NCBI GenBank assembly: GCA_031418775.1
Contig: JANOJN010000308.1
Span: 6,060 to 70,059 of the forward strand
Source of the DNA: JANLQX01 sp031418775
Lineage (GTDB): Bacteria > Actinomycetota > Acidimicrobiia > Acidimicrobiales > JANYDT01
DNA length: 64,000 nt
Direction of reading: 5' to 3'
Part shown: positions 24,971 to 32,918 of the stretch, in pieces
Layout of the letters: each line of letters opens with the position of its first letter
How positions within the stretch are numbered: the stretch's first letter is position 1
Program-made: the position numbers and the translations under genes
The notes under the pieces: generated by a model
Told to the model about the DNA's origin: nothing
The model's database searches: none
The model's input: the letters and a program-made list of their open reading frames with translations, nothing else

Positions 24971-25827
24971 TGTCCGCTCTTCACGGCACTGCGTGGCCGC
25001 AGCCAAAGCACGCAGCCACCCATCTGGGCACTATCGAGTATCGCGACATCGGCGAGGGGCCGACGATCGTGTTCCTCCACCTGGTGATCGCCGAGGCGTC
25101 ACACTGGGACAAGATGGTGCCGCTGCTGGCCGACCGGTTCCGCTGTGTCTTTCCGACCCTGCCGATGGGCGCTCATCGCATTCCGGCCGACGATGACGCC
25201 GATCTTTCTGCCGCCGGCCTCGCCCACGCCGTCGCTGAACTTCTGGATCATCTCGACGTGCGTGACGTGACCCTTGTGGGCAACGACAGCGGGGGCGCCA
25301 TCTCCCAGGTCGTCGCCATGAACCATCCCGAGCGCCTCGGTCGGGTGGTGCTCACCAACTGCGACATGTACGACGACTTCCCGCCGAAGATCTTCCGCTA
25401 CTTCAATGCGCTGCCCTACATCCCCGGATCGATGTCGATCACCGCGCGCGCCTTGAAGGTCAAAGCGTTCTGGAAGCTGCCCTTCGTCTTCGGTCGGCTC
25501 ACCAACGAGGTCGACGGCGTGAAGATCCACCGGTGGGCCGACGCGCTGTTGGCGAGCAAGTTGGTCCGACGCGACGCCAACAAGGTGATCAAGGGTTTCG
25601 GCCCTCACGTCACGAACGAAGCGGCCGCAGCGCTGCGGTCAACCACGCTGCCGTTCCTCGTCGCATGGGGGGCGGATGACAAGGCGTTCAAGCCCGCGCT
25701 TGCGCAACGACTCTGTTCCGAGGTGCCGACTGCGAGGTTGGTGATGATCGAGAACTGCAAGACGCTCGTCTGCTGGGATCAGCCCGAGCGCCTCTCGCAA
25801 CTCATCGCCGAGTTCATCTCCGCCTGA
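24970..25827 (+). CDS. Alpha/beta-fold hydrolase, haloalkane dehalogenase/epoxide hydrolase-like
   Basis: A 285-aa alpha/beta hydrolase. TIVFLHLVIAEASHWDKM is the oxyanion-hole region, though the usual HG is HL. VGNDSGG is the nucleophile elbow with an Asp (G-x-D-x-G), as in haloalkane dehalogenases and epoxide hydrolases. VAWGADDKAF carries the acid. Where the catalytic His is expected near the C-terminus the sequence is IENCKTLVCWDQPERL, with no His. The same lack is common in related actinobacterial proteins. The substrate is unknown. Translationally coupled to the short ORF before it and probably under the divergent TetR. Confidence 0.82.
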   Translation: MSALHGTAWPQPKHAATHLGTIEYRDIGEGPTIVFLHLVIAEASHWDKMVPLLADRFRCVFPTLPMGAHRIPADDDADLSAAGLAHAVAELLDHLDVRDVTLVGNDSGGAISQVVAMNHPERLGRVVLTNCDMYDDFPPKIFRYFNALPYIPGSMSITARALKVKAFWKLPFVFGRLTNEVDGVKIHRWADALLASKLVRRDANKVIKGFGPHVTNEAAAALRSTTLPFLVAWGADDKAFKPALAQRLCSEVPTARLVMIENCKTLVCWDQPERLSQLIAEFISA

Positions 25828-25829
25828 TT

Positions 25830-25844
25830 GCCCTCTTGAGGGGC
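25830..25844. terminator. Hairpin between convergent hydrolase and toxin genes
   Basis: GCCCTC-TT-GAGGGGC can form a tight stem (one bulged base) just after the hydrolase stop. There is no clear T-run. It sits in a 44-base convergent gap and could act in both directions. Confidence 0.35.
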
Positions 25845-25871
25845 GGGGCCAGCGCGCGCCTTGGACGCGAG

Positions 25872-26180
25872 TCAGCAGCCGGTGGAGTCGCGGAGGCGCT
25901 GGCAGGCCTGAGCCATTCGATGAGGGTCGAGCTTCACGATCGGCCGACGGAACGCGCTTCGAGGAATCGTGTGGACGTTGTCGAAGTTGACGACGCAGTC
26001 CGACGGAACCCCGTCTTCGAGCGCCGTCAATGCAAGCTCCGAAACGAGTCCTCGAACGGTCCGGGTGACGGCGGCAACGACGACGGCGCCGATGTGATCA
26101 GCGACAGGATCTCGCGTCAACACGAGGACGGGACGGTCGCCGCCGGGAGTTGCGGCGAACCACAACTCACCGTTTCGCAT
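25872..26180 (-). CDS. MazF/PemK-family toxin (endoribonuclease)
   Basis: A 102-aa toxin. It begins MRNGELWFAATPGGDRPVLVLTRD, the MazF N-terminal strand pattern, and contains SDCVVNFDNVHTIPRSAF, the conserved DN-x-R/T stretch of the PemK fold. MazF proteins cleave mRNA at short motifs. The ATG at 26180 lies 14 bases inside the antitoxin gene, the usual TA arrangement. A longer start at 26264 would overlap too far and lacks similarity. Confidence 0.85.
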   Translation of the reverse strand: MRNGELWFAATPGGDRPVLVLTRDPVADHIGAVVVAAVTRTVRGLVSELALTALEDGVPSDCVVNFDNVHTIPRSAFRRPIVKLDPHRMAQACQRLRDSTGC

Positions 26181-26418
26181 CGGCCCAGTCCGACCAACCC
26201 TCGGCGGGTCCCCACTCCGCAATCGCGCCGAATGACTTCTCATCGTCGCTGAGCGGAACGTCAACCCATGTCACCGCATCGCGCTCGGACGCAAGCCGGG
26301 TGAGATGGCGGTGAAGCGCTTCGCGCAGGAGTTCCGATTTGTCGATCCCGAGCTCGTCAGCCCAGCGTTGTGCCCGCGTCGCTTCCTCGTCCTCGACCCG
26401 GAAGCTCATCATTGTCAT
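26167..26418 (-). CDS. Ribbon-helix-helix antitoxin of the MazF toxin
   Basis: An 83-aa antitoxin. MTMMSFRVEDEEATRAQRWADELGIDKSELLREALHRHL is a ribbon-helix-helix (CopG/MetJ-like) DNA-binding domain; the acidic, Trp-rich tail (WVDVPLSDDEKSFG) would wrap the toxin. It is not the AbrB-fold MazE of E. coli but resembles the RHH partners of mycobacterial MazF proteins. The start is the ATG at 26418 (or the Met pair two residues on), which sits inside a palindrome and so fits autorepression. Confidence 0.82.
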   Translation of the reverse strand: MTMMSFRVEDEEATRAQRWADELGIDKSELLREALHRHLTRLASERDAVTWVDVPLSDDEKSFGAIAEWGPAEGWSDWADAKR

Positions 26419-26441
26419 ACGATAAATATATCGTGTATGAC
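26414..26441. promoter_or_regulatory. Operator palindrome of the toxin-antitoxin operon
   Basis: An AT-rich island in otherwise GC-rich DNA. The outer arms GTCATAC and GTATGAC and the inner arms ACGATA and TATCGT form a nested palindrome covering the antitoxin start codon. On the minus strand TTGTCA and TATATT-like hexamers fall here too. Binding of the RHH antitoxin would cover both promoter and start. Confidence 0.6.
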
Positions 26442-26512
26442 AACCGCTTGGCAACCCTGGCGACGTCCGCACTCAGCGGTTCGCGTCGGAACTTCGTCGG
26501 CGGGCCGCAGCG

Positions 26513-26580
26513 GGTGCATCGTCGTGGCGACCGACTTGTTTGCGGAGCGGGCGGGGCTCGGATCTCGGGTTCGAGACTCA
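26513..26580 (-). pseudogene. Degenerate copy of the 3' end of putA
   Basis: The stretch from GTGCAT at 26514 to the CAG at 26581 aligns with 28621-28689, the part of putA that encodes its C-terminus, at roughly four-fifths identity by hand with small indels. Read on the minus strand it gives LSLEPEIRAP and, after a frameshift, SVATTMHPLR, matching LSLEPEIEAP and SVTTTMHRHG of PutA. It overlaps the stop codon of the dioxygenase gene. The rest of the gap up to 26413 is antitoxin DNA, and 26442-26512 shows nothing. Confidence 0.6.
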
Positions 26581-27468
26581 GCTCGCCAACGGGCGGTGCC
26601 CCCAGATGCTCGGCGCACGGTGCAGTTGGACCTCCCAGTCAGCGTCGTCGATCAGCCGTCCACCGTGGCCGTACTCGACCTGGAAGCCGGAGGGCGTCTC
26701 CATGTAGAACGAGACCATCCGGTCGTTGGTGTGGCATCCAAGACCCGACGTGATCGCTATGCCGCGGTCGAGGCACAGGTCGTAGGTTGACCCCACGTCG
26801 TGCAGTCGGCAGAGTTCGAACATCACGTGATGCAGTCGCTTCGGTGCGGACACCTCGACGAGCGCAATGGAGTGGTGCCTGGGACCACTGTGAAGGAAGG
26901 CGGCGATCGTGGTGGCGTTGTCGCCCACGTCGAGCTCGATGAAGTCCGAGATGCGCAGACCGAGCCCGTCGCGGTAGAAATGAAGGCTCGCTTCACGGTC
27001 GTTGACGCTCAGGACGATGTGACCGAGCCCCAGCGCTCCGGCGACAAATCCGCCAATTGCGCGCGGTGACCGGAACGGCCGCTCGGTCCGGACGAGCGGG
27101 CCGTAGAAGATCTCGGTGGCGTTGCCGTCGGGATCGGTCGTGGTGATCAGCCGAACGACGCAGCGCTCCCTCGCCTGCTCCTCGCTACCCGGAGCAACCG
27201 TGTAGCCGAGTGACTGCAGCCGATCCGCAACGGCGCCGAGGGCGGCCTCGTCGCGGGCCTCCCATCCGACGTATGCGAGGTCATCTCGTACCCCGGGCCG
27301 CAGAGCGATGCGATGGTGATTGTCGTCCAGTCGCAACAGGGCGAGGTCGTCGCCGTCGCTGTCGCTGAGTTCGAGACCCAGACAGTCGCCGGCGAACTCC
27401 TTCCACGCACCGAGGTCGCTGACTTCGATTCCGATGTAGCCAAGCTGGGCAACACGGTCTCTGTTCAT
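26578..27468 (-). CDS. Extradiol ring-cleavage dioxygenase (BphC/HsaC-like, type I)
   Basis: A 296-aa two-domain vicinal-oxygen-chelate dioxygenase that cleaves catechol-type rings next to the hydroxyls with Fe(II). Metal ligands in the C-terminal half are His150 (GLGHIVL), His214 (RLHHVMFE) and Glu265 (FQVEYGHG), matching His146, His210 and Glu260 of BphC. HTNDRMVSFYMETPSGF is a family block. The start is the ATG at 27468, with AAAGGAAG 5 bases upstream; longer starts lack this. It is divergent from an AraC-type regulator 135 bases away, which may control it. The substrate (biphenyl, steroid or other catechol) is not shown. Confidence 0.88.
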   Translation of the reverse strand: MNRDRVAQLGYIGIEVSDLGAWKEFAGDCLGLELSDSDGDDLALLRLDDNHHRIALRPGVRDDLAYVGWEARDEAALGAVADRLQSLGYTVAPGSEEQARERCVVRLITTTDPDGNATEIFYGPLVRTERPFRSPRAIGGFVAGALGLGHIVLSVNDREASLHFYRDGLGLRISDFIELDVGDNATTIAAFLHSGPRHHSIALVEVSAPKRLHHVMFELCRLHDVGSTYDLCLDRGIAITSGLGCHTNDRMVSFYMETPSGFQVEYGHGGRLIDDADWEVQLHRAPSIWGHRPLAS

Positions 27469-27603
27469 GAGCTTCCTTTGGGTGGAACAGCGGTAGGCGC
27501 TTTGCCAACCGGGTAGTCGTCGAATCGACAACGTTCACTCTTCGGATCCGGTCGTGGTTCGACAAGGTAGGAATTCGTGTCGTGATGGTAGAAACTGGAC
27601 ATC

Positions 27604-28512
27604 GTGCGACGCCGTTCAACGACCGACCCGCGGTCTCGCCCGAACGTGACACCGGTCCGCTTCACCCCGCCCGGCGGGTATCAACTCGGGGTCGAGGTGA
27701 TCGCGGCTGCTGAACTCCGGGCACGTGTTGCCCGACTCAAGGGTCGCGGCTTCGAACGGATCGACTTCCACTGCCTGCTCGTCGTCACCAGCGGTACGTA
27801 CACCCACACGGTCGATTTCGAGACCTACAAGTGCACACGAGGGTCCGTCGTGCAGGTCCAACCGGGCCAGGTGCATCGATTCGGTGACGAACCGGGTTGG
27901 GCCGGCTGGTTCGTGATCCTCCGAAGCGACCTCCCGACCGCCGGGTCGGGTTCGATGGCGGCCGACGTCGCTTCGAGAACCGCTGCGTTGCCCGCGCACC
28001 TTCGTACCTCGGGCGGAACGAACGAGGCCGTGATCGAAGCGTTGGAGCGGATGGCCCGGGACACGGTCGAGCGGGGCGACGCGCGGTTGAAGAACGAGCT
28101 GCTGATAGCCCAGTTCCATTCCCTCATCGCTCGCCTCCAGCTCGTCCATGTGGCCGTCGCCGGACACAGTGCTGTCGATCCTCGACTCGCCGAGAGATAC
28201 CGGTACTTCTTCAACACGGCTGAGCGGGAGTTCCGGCGATGGCACGGTGCGGCACCGTATGCCGCTGAACTCGGGTACTCGGTCAAGAGCCTCGATCGGG
28301 CAACGCTCGCAGTGGCCGGGGTGACCACGAAGGAGTGGCTTGTCGCCCGAATCGTGTTGGAGGCCCAACGTCTTCTCGCCCACACCACGCTGCCGGTCTC
28401 GGCGATCAGCCAAGAGCTCGGCTTCGACGAAGCCACCAATTTCGTCAAGTTCTTCCGACGCGAGACCGGCGTTACCCCCGGGTTGTTCAGGAGTCAGCGG
28501 CCAGCCGTATGA
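27604..28512 (+). CDS. AraC-family transcriptional regulator
   Basis: A 302-aa protein with a cupin-like sensor domain (FHCLLVVTSGTYTHTVDFE, QVQPGQVHRFGD) and two C-terminal HTH motifs (AAPYAAELGYSVKSLDRAT and LPVSAISQELGFDEATNFVKFFRRETG), the AraC pattern. The start is the GTG at 27604. It is divergent from the extradiol dioxygenase, the probable target. The 27469-27603 gap has a GTCGA-A-TCGAC palindrome at 27519-27529 that could be a site. Confidence 0.9.
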   Translation: MRRRSTTDPRSRPNVTPVRFTPPGGYQLGVEVIAAAELRARVARLKGRGFERIDFHCLLVVTSGTYTHTVDFETYKCTRGSVVQVQPGQVHRFGDEPGWAGWFVILRSDLPTAGSGSMAADVASRTAALPAHLRTSGGTNEAVIEALERMARDTVERGDARLKNELLIAQFHSLIARLQLVHVAVAGHSAVDPRLAERYRYFFNTAEREFRRWHGAAPYAAELGYSVKSLDRATLAVAGVTTKEWLVARIVLEAQRLLAHTTLPVSAISQELGFDEATNFVKFFRRETGVTPGLFRSQRPAV

Positions 28513-28575
28513 CGCTGCGGGTCGGTCTTGAGACGCGCCCCTCCTACGAGCGACGTGTCCCAGTAGTACGTGTGC

Positions 28576-31500
28576 CTACGTCTCCGCGTGACGAGCCGAG
28601 GCGGTTGGCGAACCGTGGCGGTGCATGGTCGTGGTGACGGACTGTTCGCGGAGCCAGCGGGGCGCCTCGATCTCGGGTTCGAGGGACAGAGGGCGAGGGT
28701 CCACGGCTACGCCGGCGGCGTGAGCGCTCCGCAAGACGGCGTCGCTCGTCGTGCCGAGCACGCGGAGCCGGTCGACGCCCAGTGTGACTAGGCGAGCGGC
28801 GAAGGCGTCGTCGGTCTCGGTCGACGCGTCAGACACGTGCACGCGGCAGCGGGTGGCGGTGGCGATCGCGCGGCAGGCGTCGCCGGTCGCCGGATCTTCC
28901 TCGGCCCCGATTCGCACGGCGATACCGCCAGGGAGACTGCGCAAGCGCAGAACGTTCGACTCCGCGCGAAGGCCGGATGGGTCGTGCTCGGCGGTCAGTT
29001 CACGTCGGGCCCAGTCGCTGAATGCCGCCGCTGTTTCGACCGAGGCGAGACACCCGCTCACGTCACCGGCGCGGATCCAGTCGCACAACGACGCGACGTA
29101 ACGCGGGCCGCCGGCCTTCACCGCCGGACCGACCACCGAGTGCTTCCATCCACCGAACGGCTGACGACGGACGATGGCACCGGTGATGCCGCGGTTGACA
29201 TAGAGGTTTCCGGCCTGGACGCCGTGCGTCCATCGTTCGATCTCGGCGGCGTCGAGGCTGTGGAGGCCGGCCGTGAGGCCGTAGGCAACGGCGTTCTGCA
29301 TCGCGATTGCTTCGTCGAGATCGTCAGCGCGCATGATGCCGAGCACGGGTCCGAAGCATTCGTTGTGGTGGAACCAGGAGCCACTGCGTACACCGATGCG
29401 AATTCCTGGTGACCACAAACGACCGGACTCGTCGAGCTGGCGCGGCTCCACGAGCCAGGACTCGCCGGCGTCGAGAGCAGTAAGCGCACGTTGGAGATTG
29501 CCGGTGGGCGGATCGATGAGCGGTCCCACGTCGGTTCCGACGTCGTGGCCCGGGCCGACCTTCAGCGTCCGCGTCGCATCAGCGAGGCGTCGGAAGAACG
29601 ACGGATCGTCGTAGACCGATGCCTCGACGATGGCAAGGCTGGCCGCGGAACACTTCTGTCCGGCGTGGGAGAAGGCCGACTTCACGAGGTCCTTCACCGC
29701 GAGCTCGATGTCTGCCGACGCCGTGATGATCAGCGCGTTCTTGCCGCTGGTCTCGGCGTGGAGACGAAGGCTCGGCTTCCATCCGAGGAACAGCTCGGCG
29801 GTGGAGCGCGCCCCCGTGAGCACCACAGCGCCGACGCCCGCGTGGGTGATGAGCGCCTGCCCGACCTCGTCGTCCGGACACGGAAGGAACTGCACGATGT
29901 CTGCAGCGATGCCCGCCTCCCAGCAGCACTCGGCTACGAGCTTGCCGATGAGTACAGCCTGGGGGGCCGGTTTGAGGATCACCGTGTCCCCGGCGGCCGC
30001 GGCGGCGAGCACCCCGCCGAGAGCGATGGCGAAGGGGAAGTTCCAGGGAGGCGCGATCACCACGGTGCCGACCGGGCGGGGAATGACTCCGCTGGCCGTC
30101 AGCCGGGTGAAGTCGTCGAGGCAACGGGCGTAGTAACGGGCGAAGTCGATTGCCTCACTGATCTCCGGGTCGCCTTCGAGCATCGTCTTGCCGGTATCGT
30201 GGGCCATCGCGACGAGCAGCTCGCCACGCCTTTGGGCGACCACATCGCCGACCCGATTGACGAGGAGGGCCCGGTCGGTGGGTGGCGTCGAACTCCAGCG
30301 TTCCGCCGCTGCAGTGGCAATGGCGACGGTGGCGTCGACCAGGGCGCGATCGGCGAGATGTACGTCGTATGCGTCAAACGGTGAACAGGTGAAATCGACT
30401 CGGGCGACGTGACCCGTGGGAGTTCCGATGCCGTTGACGACCGGCATGATCGCCGATGTCGGCGGACGCCATGTTGCGAGAGCGTCGGTGATCCAGAGGC
30501 GGTTGGCGTGGAGCGAGAAGTCGGTGTTGGGCTCGTTCTCGAACGCCCGGGACAGGTCGGAGTCGACGATCGGAAGCCGGCGGTCCTGCGCTCGTCGCGG
30601 GGTCGTGGAGACGGTGTGTCGCCCCGCAACTGCCGTCCGGAACCGGTCGGCTTCCGCTACGAAGACGGCACTTCCCGGCTGGAGATCGAAGAGGTTGTGA
30701 AGAAAGTTGTCAGGCGCCGTGTTCTCGTCGAGGCGGCGTACGAGATACGCAATCGCCGCCGTGAAGTCGCTCGGTCGAACGACGGGCGTGTAAAGAAGCA
30801 CTTCGCCGTGTGCCTCGCGCAGCGCTTGCGCCTGCGCCGGTGCCATTCCCTCGAGCATCTCGAAGGAGAGACGTCGCTCGACCCCGCGTTCTCGAAGGCG
30901 CTCGACCAATCCGAGCCCCCATGCCACATCGAAGAGGTTGTGCGACGCCAGCCCGACATCCACCGCGTCGTCGAACCGCTCGTCGAGGAGGGTGTCGAGC
31001 ATGGCCTTGTAACTCGCGTCCACTTCTGCCTTGGTCGAGTAGGGCGCCGGAGACCAGCCGTTGACCTCTGCCTCAACGGACTCCATCGCAAGGTTCGCGC
31101 CCTTGACCACTCGGATCTTGATACGTCCACCACCGCGCACTCGCCGATCCGTGGCCCACTCGGCCAGTTCCGCGGCGACACCATGGGCATCGGGAAGATA
31201 CGCCTGCAGCACGATCCCGGCGTCGATGCCCGAGAACTCCGGTTCGTCGAGCACCCGACGGAAGGACGCTACCGTGAGGGCAAGGTCTCGATACTCCTCC
31301 ATGTCGAGGTTGATGAAGGCCGACGAGGTCTTGGATTGGGACAGCCGGTACAAGCCTCGAAGGGCCCCACTCACTGCTTCAACCGTGGCGTCGAACGCGA
31401 GGGGGCTGATATGTGCGCATACTGCTGAGATCTTGACCGAGACGTAGCTCACGTCATCTCGCAGCAACGCTCCTCGGATGAGCTCGAGACGGTGCGCGGC

Positions 31501-31992
31501 CTCGTCGACTCCGAGGATCGCTTCGCCGAGGATGTTCACATTGGTTCGGAACCCGGCGGACCGACGCCGCGACAGATGGCGGGTGATGCCCGGCTCGCGG
31601 TCGAACACGATGGTCCCCTCGGCCTCGTCGCGCAGTCGGCGAAGAACCAGGGGCATGACAACCCGGGGGAGGAGCGGTGCGACCTTCGCGCCGACTCGCA
31701 ACAGCAGATGATCGGCGCGCCCGAGGGCGCTCGTGTCCGTCGCCGCAACGAGTTCGGCGAAGCGGCGAGCGGCGCGGCGGGGATCGTCGAGCCGGGCGAC
31801 TTCGTCGGTAAGCACGCGGGTGAAACGGGCCAGGCCGTCGTTCACGACGATCCCGTGCAAACGTTCCCGCCCCGCGACTTCGCGTCGTGTCTGCTCGGCT
31901 TCGATCTCGAGCGAACGGGTGAGGAGACCGGTTGCCCGGATGACCGCCTCATCGGCATCGTTTGGCGTCACGGGTGGAGCGGCAATGGCCAT
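28576..31992 (-). CDS. putA: Bifunctional proline dehydrogenase / L-glutamate-gamma-semialdehyde dehydrogenase
   Basis: A 1138-aa enzyme oxidising proline to glutamate. The N-terminal half is the FAD-linked PRODH barrel (VSVKISAVCAHISPL, FINLDMEEYRDL, RIKIRVVKGANLAMES). The C-terminal half is the aldehyde dehydrogenase: APPWNFPFAIALGG, ETSGKNALII with the general-base Glu, and HAGQKCSAAS with the catalytic Cys. No N-terminal ribbon-helix-helix is present, so it is not the trifunctional, self-regulating form. The start is the ATG at 31992 with GGAG just upstream; in-frame codons further up reach into the divergent regulator. Its 3' end is duplicated in degenerate form at 26513-26580. Confidence 0.95.
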   Translation of the reverse strand: MAIAAPPVTPNDADEAVIRATGLLTRSLEIEAEQTRREVAGRERLHGIVVNDGLARFTRVLTDEVARLDDPRRAARRFAELVAATDTSALGRADHLLLRVGAKVAPLLPRVVMPLVLRRLRDEAEGTIVFDREPGITRHLSRRRSAGFRTNVNILGEAILGVDEAAHRLELIRGALLRDDVSYVSVKISAVCAHISPLAFDATVEAVSGALRGLYRLSQSKTSSAFINLDMEEYRDLALTVASFRRVLDEPEFSGIDAGIVLQAYLPDAHGVAAELAEWATDRRVRGGGRIKIRVVKGANLAMESVEAEVNGWSPAPYSTKAEVDASYKAMLDTLLDERFDDAVDVGLASHNLFDVAWGLGLVERLRERGVERRLSFEMLEGMAPAQAQALREAHGEVLLYTPVVRPSDFTAAIAYLVRRLDENTAPDNFLHNLFDLQPGSAVFVAEADRFRTAVAGRHTVSTTPRRAQDRRLPIVDSDLSRAFENEPNTDFSLHANRLWITDALATWRPPTSAIMPVVNGIGTPTGHVARVDFTCSPFDAYDVHLADRALVDATVAIATAAAERWSSTPPTDRALLVNRVGDVVAQRRGELLVAMAHDTGKTMLEGDPEISEAIDFARYYARCLDDFTRLTASGVIPRPVGTVVIAPPWNFPFAIALGGVLAAAAAGDTVILKPAPQAVLIGKLVAECCWEAGIAADIVQFLPCPDDEVGQALITHAGVGAVVLTGARSTAELFLGWKPSLRLHAETSGKNALIITASADIELAVKDLVKSAFSHAGQKCSAASLAIVEASVYDDPSFFRRLADATRTLKVGPGHDVGTDVGPLIDPPTGNLQRALTALDAGESWLVEPRQLDESGRLWSPGIRIGVRSGSWFHHNECFGPVLGIMRADDLDEAIAMQNAVAYGLTAGLHSLDAAEIERWTHGVQAGNLYVNRGITGAIVRRQPFGGWKHSVVGPAVKAGGPRYVASLCDWIRAGDVSGCLASVETAAAFSDWARRELTAEHDPSGLRAESNVLRLRSLPGGIAVRIGAEEDPATGDACRAIATATRCRVHVSDASTETDDAFAARLVTLGVDRLRVLGTTSDAVLRSAHAAGVAVDPRPLSLEPEIEAPRWLREQSVTTTMHRHGSPTASARHAET

Positions 31993-32047
31993 ATCTCCAG
32001 TCGACCCGATTCGTAGTCTTCGGTCTTGGACGATCCGAGGGTGTTGG

Positions 32048-32830
32048 GTGACGAATTCGTGCAACGAGGAGCGCTTCGTCAAAGATGTCGAGGTGGGCGA
32101 ACCATCGACGACCGCATTGCGGCCGGCCGAGCATGAGGCCGAGGTCATCCGTCGCGTCTTCGAGGACCTTCCCCAAGTCATGTTCTGCGTGAAAGACGGC
32201 GACGGCCGCTACCTCACCGCCAACGACGCGTTCGTTCGACGAACCGGCAAGCGATCGCTGCGTCAGGTCCTTGGTCGGCGCGCGAGCGACCTCTTTCCCA
32301 CGCCCCTGGCCGCGTCGTATGAGGCTCAGGACCGCGCCGTGTTCGCGACCGGCCAACCGGTTCGCTACCAACTCGAGATCATTTCCGACTCCGACGGTTC
32401 GGAAGCATGGTTCCTCACGAACAAGCAACTTGTCGGACCGTTCGACGATCGGCGCCTTGTCGTGATCTCGGTCGAAGTCCGTCTCCCGAAGCGATCGAGC
32501 CCGGCCGGCGCCGGTCTGAAGGCTGCTCTCGATCATGCCCGGGAGAATTTCACGGAGTCCGTTCGGGTCGAAGAGTTGGCACACCTCGCCGGGATGTCGG
32601 TCGCGCAATTGGAGCGGGGCATGCGCCGCGCTGTTGGCGTTACCCCGAAGCAATTCGTCCAACGCCTCCGAAGCGATCACGCAGCCTTGCTCCTGGCCAC
32701 CACCGCACGCCCGATCGCCGAGATCGCGTCAGCGAGCGGCTACTACGACCAGAGCCAATTCACCCGCCTCTTCCGTACGGCGACCGGAATGACTCCCGGC
32801 GCGTACCGAGCGGTCGCCGTGTTTCCCTAG
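32048..32830 (+). CDS. AraC-family regulator with PAS domain
   Basis: 260 aa. A PAS sensor spans about 30-140 (VFEDLPQVMFCVKDGDGRYLTANDAFVRRTG, SLRQVLGRRASDLFP). The AraC HTH pair fills the last 100 residues (VRVEELAHLAGMSVAQLERGMRRAVG; IAEIASASGYYDQSQFTRLFRTATG). The start is the GTG at 32048, 7 bases after GAGG; an in-frame ATG at 31985 would overlap putA. It lies 55 bases from divergent putA and 88 bases ahead of the carnitine genes, so it may control one or both. Confidence 0.87.
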   Translation: MTNSCNEERFVKDVEVGEPSTTALRPAEHEAEVIRRVFEDLPQVMFCVKDGDGRYLTANDAFVRRTGKRSLRQVLGRRASDLFPTPLAASYEAQDRAVFATGQPVRYQLEIISDSDGSEAWFLTNKQLVGPFDDRRLVVISVEVRLPKRSSPAGAGLKAALDHARENFTESVRVEELAHLAGMSVAQLERGMRRAVGVTPKQFVQRLRSDHAALLLATTARPIAEIASASGYYDQSQFTRLFRTATGMTPGAYRAVAVFP

Positions 32831-32871
32831 GTAGCGGCACGCGGTTGTGTTCCTCTCGATCCCTCCTGGCT

Positions 32872-32877
32872 TACACT
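32872..32877 (+). promoter_or_regulatory. Possible -10 of the carnitine operon
   Basis: TACACT lies 41 bases ahead of the GTG at 32919; the best -35-like hexamer, TTGTGT at 32845-32850, is 21 bases upstream, longer than ideal. A GGAG ribosome site is at about 32907-32910. Confidence 0.3.
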
Positions 32878-32918
32878 GCGCGGAGCGGCGGCCACGCCCA
32901 ACGATTGGAGCATCTGCT

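Noticed and set aside
26560..26585. tRNA T-loop-like sequence GGTTCGAGACT near 26568 and again near 28676
   Set aside because: Both are part of the putA C-terminal coding end and its degenerate copy (reverse strand LEPEI). No acceptor or anticodon stem can be formed around them.
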